This document shows positions 59,201 to 64,000 of a stretch of DNA of 64,000 nt, piece by piece. The translations under genes and the position numbers were made by a program. Positions within the stretch are counted from its first letter, which is position 1. Each line of letters begins with the position of its first letter. The notes under the pieces were generated by a model that saw only the letters and a list, made by a program, of their open reading frames with translations, was not told the origin of the DNA and did no database searches. The DNA is from Brenneria corticis. GTDB lineage: Bacteria > Pseudomonadota > Gammaproteobacteria > Enterobacterales > Enterobacteriaceae. The stretch lies in the NCBI RefSeq assembly GCF_003115855.1, contig NZ_KZ819072.1, forward strand, positions 124,001 to 188,000. Direction: 5' to 3'.

Positions 59201-59335
59201 GATCACCGGAAAGTCCACCTGCGGCAGCGGCGACACCGGCAGCAGGCGAAAACCCAGAACGCCGCAAAGGGCGATCGCCAGCGTCAGCAGAATGGTGGCC
59301 ACCGGCCGATGGATAAACAGGGCGAAGAACCTCAC
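56258..59335 (-). CDS. mdtC: RND multidrug efflux transporter MdtC
   Basis: 1025 residues, exactly the E. coli length. RND inner-membrane pump: LIHRPVATILLTLAIALCGV at the start, the proton-relay Asp residues in GFVVDDAIVVLENISRHVEA (Asp-Asp near 400), the porter region with VVVSASLSGASPETMASSVA. Forms a heteromer with MdtB (usually two MdtB and one MdtC) and MdtA as adaptor. Overlaps mdtB by 4 bp. Confidence 0.96.
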   Translation of the reverse strand: MRFFALFIHRPVATILLTLAIALCGVLGFRLLPVSPLPQVDFPVIVVSASLSGASPETMASSVATPLERALGRIAGVNEMTSTSSLGSTRIILVFNLERDINGAARDVQAAINAAQSLLPSGMPSRPTYRKMNPSDAPIMILTLTSDTYDPGQMYDYASTRLAQKISQMSGVGDVSVGGSSLPAVRVALNPQALFNQGISLDEVRQTISQANVRQPLGDIENRRQRWQIKTNDELKTAAAYQPLVIRYNNGAAVRLSDVATVRDAVQNSRNAGMANAKPAVLLVISRAPGANIITTVDSIRAALPELRASLPAAIRLDIALDRSPTIRASLAEVEQSLAIAVALVIVVVFLFLRSGRATLIPAVAVPVSLIGTFAAMYLCGFSLNNLSLMALTVATGFVVDDAIVVLENISRHVEAGMKPLPAALQGVREVGFTVLSMSVSLVAVFIPLLLMEGLPGRLFREFAVTLSVAIIISLLISLTLTPMMCARLLRAAPQRGQPRLRGFGRVLLAMQQGYGRSLKWVLNHARWVLALLLGTIALNVWLYISIPKTFFPEQDTGRVMGFIQADQSISFQAMKLKLQTFMTLVRNDPAVDNVTGFTGGSRTNSGSMFITLKPLAQRDVSAQQVVGRLRATLAKEPGATLFLMPVQDIRIGGREANASYQYTLLSDDLGLLRAWEPKIREALSKLPQLADVNSDQQDKGAEMALTYDRDAMARLGIDVAGANALLNNAFGQRQISTIYQPLNQYKVVMEVDEAYTQDVSALEKMFVINDAGKPIPLSYFARWQPVNAPLSVNHQGLSAASTISFNLAQGTSLSDAAALVERTMTSLGVPSAVRGQFSGTAQAFQQSQTAQLLLILAAIITVYIVLGVLYESYVHPLTILSTLPSAGVGALLALQWFGAPFSLIALIGIMLLIGIVKKNAIMMVDFALAAQRSGELSARDAIFQASLLRFRPIMMTTLAALFGALPLALTSGDGAELRQPLGITIVGGLVMSQLLTLYTTPVVYLFFDRLRNMRRKTHERISVY

Positions 59336-62300
59336 TCGGTTTCCTCCTCCTGACGCGGCGCGCCCCGGAACCGCTGCGCCAGCCGATCAAACAGCAGGTA
59401 AATCACCGGGGTGGTAAACAGGGTCAGAATCTGACTCATCACCAGGCCGCCGACCATACAGATCCCCAACGGCTGGCGCAATTCGGCGCCGACGCCGGTG
59501 CTCAGCATCAGCGGCAGGGCGCTGAGCAGGGCGGCCATGGTGGTCATCAGGATCGGGCGGAAGCGCAGCAGGCAGGCCTGATAGATGGCGTCATACGGGT
59601 TCATGCCCTGTTCTCGCTCGGCGGCCAGCGCGAAGTCGATCATCATGATGGCGTTCTTCTTGACGATGCCGATCAGCAAAATAATGCCGATAACGGCGAT
59701 CACGTCCAGTTCATTGCCCGCCATCATCAGCGCCAGCAACGCCCCCACCCCCGCGGTGGGCAGCGTTGAAAGGATGGTCACCGGATGGATAAAGCTTTCA
59801 TACAGCACGCCGAGGACGATATACATCGCCACCACCGCGGCGACGATCAGCCACACCGTGTTGCCCAGCGCCGACTGGAAGGCCAGCGTGCTGCCCTGGA
59901 AACGGGTGGTGATATCGGCGGGCAGGTTCATTTGCCGTTCCGCCTGGGTGATGGCCTCTACCGCTTCCCCCAGCGCATAGCCGCTGCTGACGTTGAAGGA
60001 GATAGTGGTGGAGGGAAACTGGTCGAGATGATTGATGGCCAGCGGTCCCTGCCGCTCTTCGATAGCGGCGATGCTGTTGAGCGGAATGCTGCCGCCGTCG
60101 CTGCTGATTAAGCGCACGTCGTTTAACGCATCCAGACCGCTATTGTTGGCGGTATCGTGCTCGAGCACCACGCGGTACTGGCTGGCCTGGGTGTAAATGG
60201 TGGAGATCAGACGCTGGCCGAAGGCGTTATACAGCGCGCTGTCCACATCGGCCATGCTGATGCCCAGACGGCTGGCGCTGTCGCGGTTGACGTTGACGTA
60301 AGCGATGGACGCGCCGTCCTGCCAGTCGCTGCTGACGTCCTGCAACTGCGGCAGCTTGCGCAGCTCGGTCAATAGCTGCGGCACCCACAGGCTGAGCTCG
60401 TCCAGCGACATCGCCTGTAGGGTGAACTGGTACTGGGTCCGGCTGAGCTGGGTATCAATGGTGAGATCCTGCACCGGTTGCAGATAGAGCTGGACGCCGG
60501 GGAGCTGCGCGGTCTGCTGTTGCAGCCGGGCGATGATTTCCGCAATACGCTCGCGGCGCTCGTTGAGCGGATGCAGATTGATTTGCAGCCGCCCGCTGTT
60601 GAGCGCGGCGTTGGTGCCGTCCACGCCGACGAACGAGGAGACGCTCTGCACCGCCGGGTCTTTCATAATGATGGATGCCACCTGCTGCTGGCGCTCCGCC
60701 ATATTGCGGAAAGATACCGTCTGCGGCGCCTGCACCGTGCCCTGAATAATGCTGTTGTCCTGCACCGGGAAGAAGCCTTTGGGGATCCACAGATACAGCA
60801 GCACGGTGAGCGCCAGCGTGCCCACGGCCACGCTCAGCGTCAGCCACGGATGGTTCAGCACCTTGCGCAGCCAGACGGCGTACGCGGCCACCAGTCGGGT
60901 AAAAAAGCGCTCGCTGGCGCGGGTAAAGCGATTCTGTTTACTCAGCGACCGATGGCTGAGCAGGCGGGCGCACATCATCGGCGTCAGCGTGAGCGACACC
61001 ACGGCGGAAATCAGAATGGCGACGGCCAGGGTGATGGCGAATTCGCGGAACAGCCGGCCGATAATGTCTCCCATAAACAGCAGCGGGATCAGCACGGCAA
61101 TCAGCGAAAAGGTTAATGAAATAATGGTGAAACCGATCTCCCCGGCGCCTTTCAGCGCGGCGTGGAGCGGCCTCTCGCCTTTTTCGATATAGCGGGAGAT
61201 ATTTTCAATCACCACTATCGCATCGTCCACCACGAATCCGGTGGCGATGGTGAGCGCCATCAGCGTCAGGTTATTGATGGAGAAGCCGAGGAAATACATC
61301 GCCGCAAAGGTGCCGATCAGCGACAGCGGCACGGCGATGCTGGGGATCAGCGTGGCGACGGCGTTGCGCAGAAACAGGTAAATCACCATCACCACCAGCG
61401 CGATAGCCAGCAGCAGTTCAAACTGCACGTCTTTTACCGACGCCCGGATGCTGAGGGTACGGTCGGTCAGCGTCGATACCTCGACCGATTTCGGCAGGCT
61501 GGCGGTCAGTCCCGGCAGCATCTGGCGGATGCTGTCGGTGGTGGCGATCACGTTGGCGCCCGGCTGGCGCTGAACGTTGATAATGATCGCCTGTTGCCGA
61601 TTCGCCCAGGCGCCCAGATAGGTATTTTCCGCCGCCTGCTCCACGCTGGCGACGTCGCGCAGGCGCACCGGGGCGTCATTACGCCAGGCGACGATCAGCT
61701 GGCGGTAATCCTCGACGGATTTCATCTGATCGTTGGCGGACAGGGTTACCGAGCGGGTCGGGCCGTCGAGGCTCCCCTTGGCGGAGTTGACGTTGGCGGC
61801 GGTAATGGCGCTGCGGATCGTTTCGCCGGTGAGCTGGTATGCCGCCAGCGCCGGCGCGTTCAGTTTTACCCGCACCGCCGGGCGCTGCCCGCCGGCCAGC
61901 GACACCAGGCCGACGCCCGCCACCTGCGAGATTTTCTGCGCGATGCGGTTATCCGCCAGATCCTGCACCTGGGTCATCGGCATGGCGCTGGAGGTGACCG
62001 CCAACGTCATAATCGGCGGGTCGGCCGGGTTAACCTTGCTGTAGGTCGGCGGGTAGGGCAGGTCGGTAGGCAGCAGATTGGTCGCCGCGTTAATCGCCGC
62101 CTGTACGTCCTGTTCGGCAATATCCAGCGACAGCTCCAGCTGGAATTGCAGCGTGATCACCGAGGCGCCGCCGGAGCTCTGGGCCGCCATCTGCTTCAGC
62201 CCGGACATCTGCCCGAACTGGCGTTCCAGCGGCGCGGTAATGGCCGAGGTCACCACTTCGGGGCTGGCGCCGGGATAGAGCGTCACCACCTGAATGGTGG

Positions 62301-62457
62301 GGTAGTCCACCTCCGGCAGGGCGGAAACCGGCAGGGCGCGGTAGCCGATGATGCCCGCCAGCAGGATGGCGACCATCAACAGGGTGGTCGCCACCGGGCG
62401 CAGGATAAAAAGCCGTGACGGTCCGCCGCCGCTGGCCGGCACGCTATCCTGCCGCAT
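59332..62457 (-). CDS. mdtB: RND multidrug efflux transporter MdtB
   Basis: 1041 residues (E. coli 1040). N-terminal FILRPVATTLLMVAILLAGI, porter segment QVVTLYPGASPEVVTSAITA, proton-relay GFVVDDAIVVIENISRYIEK. Heteromer partner of MdtC. The start codon touches the mdtA stop at 62457. Confers resistance to bile salts and novobiocin in E. coli when BaeSR is active; here this is inferred. Confidence 0.96.
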   Translation of the reverse strand: MRQDSVPASGGGPSRLFILRPVATTLLMVAILLAGIIGYRALPVSALPEVDYPTIQVVTLYPGASPEVVTSAITAPLERQFGQMSGLKQMAAQSSGGASVITLQFQLELSLDIAEQDVQAAINAATNLLPTDLPYPPTYSKVNPADPPIMTLAVTSSAMPMTQVQDLADNRIAQKISQVAGVGLVSLAGGQRPAVRVKLNAPALAAYQLTGETIRSAITAANVNSAKGSLDGPTRSVTLSANDQMKSVEDYRQLIVAWRNDAPVRLRDVASVEQAAENTYLGAWANRQQAIIINVQRQPGANVIATTDSIRQMLPGLTASLPKSVEVSTLTDRTLSIRASVKDVQFELLLAIALVVMVIYLFLRNAVATLIPSIAVPLSLIGTFAAMYFLGFSINNLTLMALTIATGFVVDDAIVVIENISRYIEKGERPLHAALKGAGEIGFTIISLTFSLIAVLIPLLFMGDIIGRLFREFAITLAVAILISAVVSLTLTPMMCARLLSHRSLSKQNRFTRASERFFTRLVAAYAVWLRKVLNHPWLTLSVAVGTLALTVLLYLWIPKGFFPVQDNSIIQGTVQAPQTVSFRNMAERQQQVASIIMKDPAVQSVSSFVGVDGTNAALNSGRLQINLHPLNERRERIAEIIARLQQQTAQLPGVQLYLQPVQDLTIDTQLSRTQYQFTLQAMSLDELSLWVPQLLTELRKLPQLQDVSSDWQDGASIAYVNVNRDSASRLGISMADVDSALYNAFGQRLISTIYTQASQYRVVLEHDTANNSGLDALNDVRLISSDGGSIPLNSIAAIEERQGPLAINHLDQFPSTTISFNVSSGYALGEAVEAITQAERQMNLPADITTRFQGSTLAFQSALGNTVWLIVAAVVAMYIVLGVLYESFIHPVTILSTLPTAGVGALLALMMAGNELDVIAVIGIILLIGIVKKNAIMMIDFALAAEREQGMNPYDAIYQACLLRFRPILMTTMAALLSALPLMLSTGVGAELRQPLGICMVGGLVMSQILTLFTTPVIYLLFDRLAQRFRGAPRQEEETE

Positions 62458-63680
62458 CAGGGTTTCTCTCCGCTGATCAGCGGCGTTTTATCCGTGGAGT
62501 CGGAGGAGAGCACCTCGACTTTGGCGCCTTCGGTCAGACGGTCGATGCCGTCGGTCACCACCAGCACATCGGCGCTCAGACCGGCGGTAATCACCATTTG
62601 CTGACCGTATTGAATACCGGTGGTGACCAGACGTCTACTCACCTCGTTTTTATCATTCAGTATCCAGACAAAGCGCCCTTCATTGCCCATTTGCACCGCG
62701 GCGGCGGGAGCGAGGATGGCGTTTTGCAGCGTATCCACCTTCATGCGGATATTGACGAACTGATTGGGGAACAGGGCGTCGTCGATGTTTTCGAAACGGG
62801 CCTTAAGCTTAATGGTGCCGGTGGTTACGTCGATCTGGTTATCCATGCTCAGCAGGCTGCCCTGCGACAGCCTCTGCTGATTGGCGCGGTCCCAGGCTTC
62901 CACTATCGGCGCCTGCGCCGATTTGCGCGCCTTGAGGACGGTGGCGATCTCGCCTTCCGGCACGGTAAATACCACATCGATGGGCTGCGTCTGGGTGATA
63001 ACCACCAGGCCGTTGGTATCTCCGCTGGTGATGTAGTTCCCCACGTCCACCTGCTTTAACCCCACCCGCCCGCCGATGGGGGCGATGATTTTGCTGTAAG
63101 CCAGCTGTAGCTCGGCGCTGGCCACCGCGCCTTCATCCGCTTTGACGCTGCCCTCCGACTGCCGCACCAGCCCCTGTTGCGCATCCAGCTCCTGGCGGGA
63201 GATCAGATTGGTTTTCACCAACTGCTGATAGCGGGCCAGATCCTGCCGGGCGTTGGCGAGTATCGCCCGGTCTTTCGCCAACTGCCCCTGAGCCTGGGTC
63301 AGCTCTACCTGAAACGGCCGTGGATCGATCTCCGCCAGCAGATCGCCGGCGTTGACCTGCTGCCCCTCCTGAAAGTGCAGGGCCATCAGTTCGCCGTCAA
63401 CCCGGCTGCGGATGGTGACGGTATTGGAGGCGGTAACGGTGCCGAGCGCGGAAAGATAGTAGGGAACCGAGGCGGAACCGGTCCGGGCGGCCTGCACCGG
63501 GGGCAGCACGTTCATGGCGGCCCGGCGTCCGCCGCCATTTCCCTGGCGCGCCGCGGGCGCGGCCCCATCGCCGCTCTGGCCGGCGGTGGTTTGCGGCTGG
63601 GTGAAATGACGCCAGAGCAGCAGAGCGGCAACAACGACGGCAACAAATATCAACAGACGTAAGAGGCGTTTGGCATTCAT
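62457..63680 (-). CDS. mdtA: Membrane fusion protein MdtA
   Basis: 407 residues (E. coli 415). Single N-terminal membrane anchor (LLRLLIFVAVVVAALLLWRH), then the lipoyl hairpin and beta-barrel of an RND periplasmic adaptor: ALGTVTASNTVTIRSRVDGE, LLAEIDPRPFQVELTQAQGQ and QPIDVVFTVPEGEIATVL. First gene of the mdtABCD-baeSR operon. Its promoter region (63681-63817) carries a possible BaeR box. Confidence 0.96.
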   Translation of the reverse strand: MNAKRLLRLLIFVAVVVAALLLWRHFTQPQTTAGQSGDGAAPAARQGNGGGRRAAMNVLPPVQAARTGSASVPYYLSALGTVTASNTVTIRSRVDGELMALHFQEGQQVNAGDLLAEIDPRPFQVELTQAQGQLAKDRAILANARQDLARYQQLVKTNLISRQELDAQQGLVRQSEGSVKADEGAVASAELQLAYSKIIAPIGGRVGLKQVDVGNYITSGDTNGLVVITQTQPIDVVFTVPEGEIATVLKARKSAQAPIVEAWDRANQQRLSQGSLLSMDNQIDVTTGTIKLKARFENIDDALFPNQFVNIRMKVDTLQNAILAPAAAVQMGNEGRFVWILNDKNEVSRRLVTTGIQYGQQMVITAGLSADVLVVTDGIDRLTEGAKVEVLSSDSTDKTPLISGEKP

Positions 63681-63749
63681 GGTAATCGGTTAGTCTCTCC
63701 GTATTGCGCGGACGGCGCGGGTCCCTGCAACAATGCGTGGTATAAAATT

Positions 63750-63795
63750 ATGCGTTTTATCATACTAGTTTAACCACCCCATGCCGGAGAAATAA
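63750..63795 (-). promoter_or_regulatory. Candidate mdtA promoter and BaeR-box-like sequence
   Basis: On the minus strand TTATTTCTCCGGCATGGGG (63795-63777) partly matches the E. coli BaeR box (TTTTTCTCCATnATTGGC). TATGAT at 63755-63750 is a fair -10. The gap between them is about 21 bp, giving a box overlapping or just upstream of -35. The match is partial. Confidence 0.4.
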
Positions 63796-63817
63796 TGAAG
63801 GAAATATGGAGGATGCG

Positions 63818-64000
63818 TCAGGGATTGTCGGCGCGGGGCGGAAATTGCGGCGCCCTTTCCTTGGATAGCGCCTCGATGCAGCGGTTGACCACGCCGTCGA
63901 GCGAGGCGGCGATATCGATGGGCATCACGTCGCTTTCCTGCTTATCCGGGGACTCCAGGGTGGCGAACTGACTTTTCAGCAGGCTTTCCGGCATGAAATG
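63818..64000 (-). CDS. Gluconokinase, C-terminal part (5' end beyond the window)
   Basis: 61 codons up to TGA 63818, reading HFMPESLLKSQFATLESPDK and ending CIEALSKERAPQFPPRADNP. The FMP-x-x-LL-x-SQ-x-x-LE motif and the following IDIAASLDGVV match the C-terminus of GntK/IdnK-type gluconokinases, which phosphorylate gluconate to 6-phosphogluconate. The P-loop half would lie to the right. Divergence from other genes cannot be judged. Confidence 0.85.
   Translation of the reverse strand, partial: HFMPESLLKSQFATLESPDKQESDVMPIDIAASLDGVVNRCIEALSKERAPQFPPRADNP

Noticed and set aside
1..64000. CRISPR arrays, tRNA or rRNA genes, phage attachment sites
   Set aside because: No regularly spaced repeats, cloverleaf-like sequences, rRNA motifs or integrase genes were recognised by eye; a tool search could still find a missed tRNA.

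Overview
The window reads as a chromosomal segment of a plant-associated enterobacterium (Enterobacterales; Pectobacteriaceae such as Brenneria, Pectobacterium or Dickeya are my best guess, from gene content and not from a search). The right half has the same gene order as the Escherichia coli 46-47 min region: thiM, thiD, fbaB, yegS, the small RNA cyaR, trhP (yegQ), baeR, baeS, mdtD, mdtC, mdtB, mdtA. The left half is accessory.

Layout. 1-7767 (minus): most of a bacterial microcompartment operon with shell proteins (PduA-, PduB- and PduN-like), CoA-acylating aldehyde dehydrogenase (runs off the left edge), PduL phosphotransacylase, acetate kinase, iron alcohol dehydrogenase, a PduO C-terminal-like protein and a flavoprotein. 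The signature lyase or dehydratase is not in view, so the substrate stays open. 8076-9381: a YeeE/TsuA and TusA-like sulfur uptake pair. 9423-16529: two LysR regulators, two MFS exporters, a secreted SGNH hydrolase and an Old Yellow Enzyme. 16766-22364: a DUF3750 protein, a MetQ-N-I-like ABC importer without a lipobox, and a LysR/NAD(P)H quinone oxidoreductase divergent pair. 22401-22740: two tandem 26- and 23-residue lipoproteins that are easy to overlook. 22919-32039: a scrap-rich accessory region with a HigBA-type toxin-antitoxin pair, an HMA-like protein, an AAA ATPase, several regulators (TetR, LysR, MerR), an SDR, a GST and an alpha/beta hydrolase, interleaved with four broken MFS genes and a LysR fragment.

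32206-35886: a tightly overlapping five-gene unit (HMA-like protein, two Pro/Tyr-rich YtxH-like membrane proteins, a glycine-rich membrane protein, and an atypical P-type ATPase whose TM6 metal motif is YSC and not CPC/SPC/TPC). This is the best candidate for an under-described system. 35908-44077: a LacI regulator, a perfect 24-bp operator, a complete Opp/Dpp-type ABC importer and an amidase, suggesting import and hydrolysis of an amide or peptide-like compound. 44170-45902: TPP riboswitch and thiMD. 45985-64000: core genes, ending with the C-terminus of gluconokinase.

I found no rRNA, tRNA, CRISPR array or intact insertion sequence. All family assignments come from reading motifs and lengths; no database search was run.
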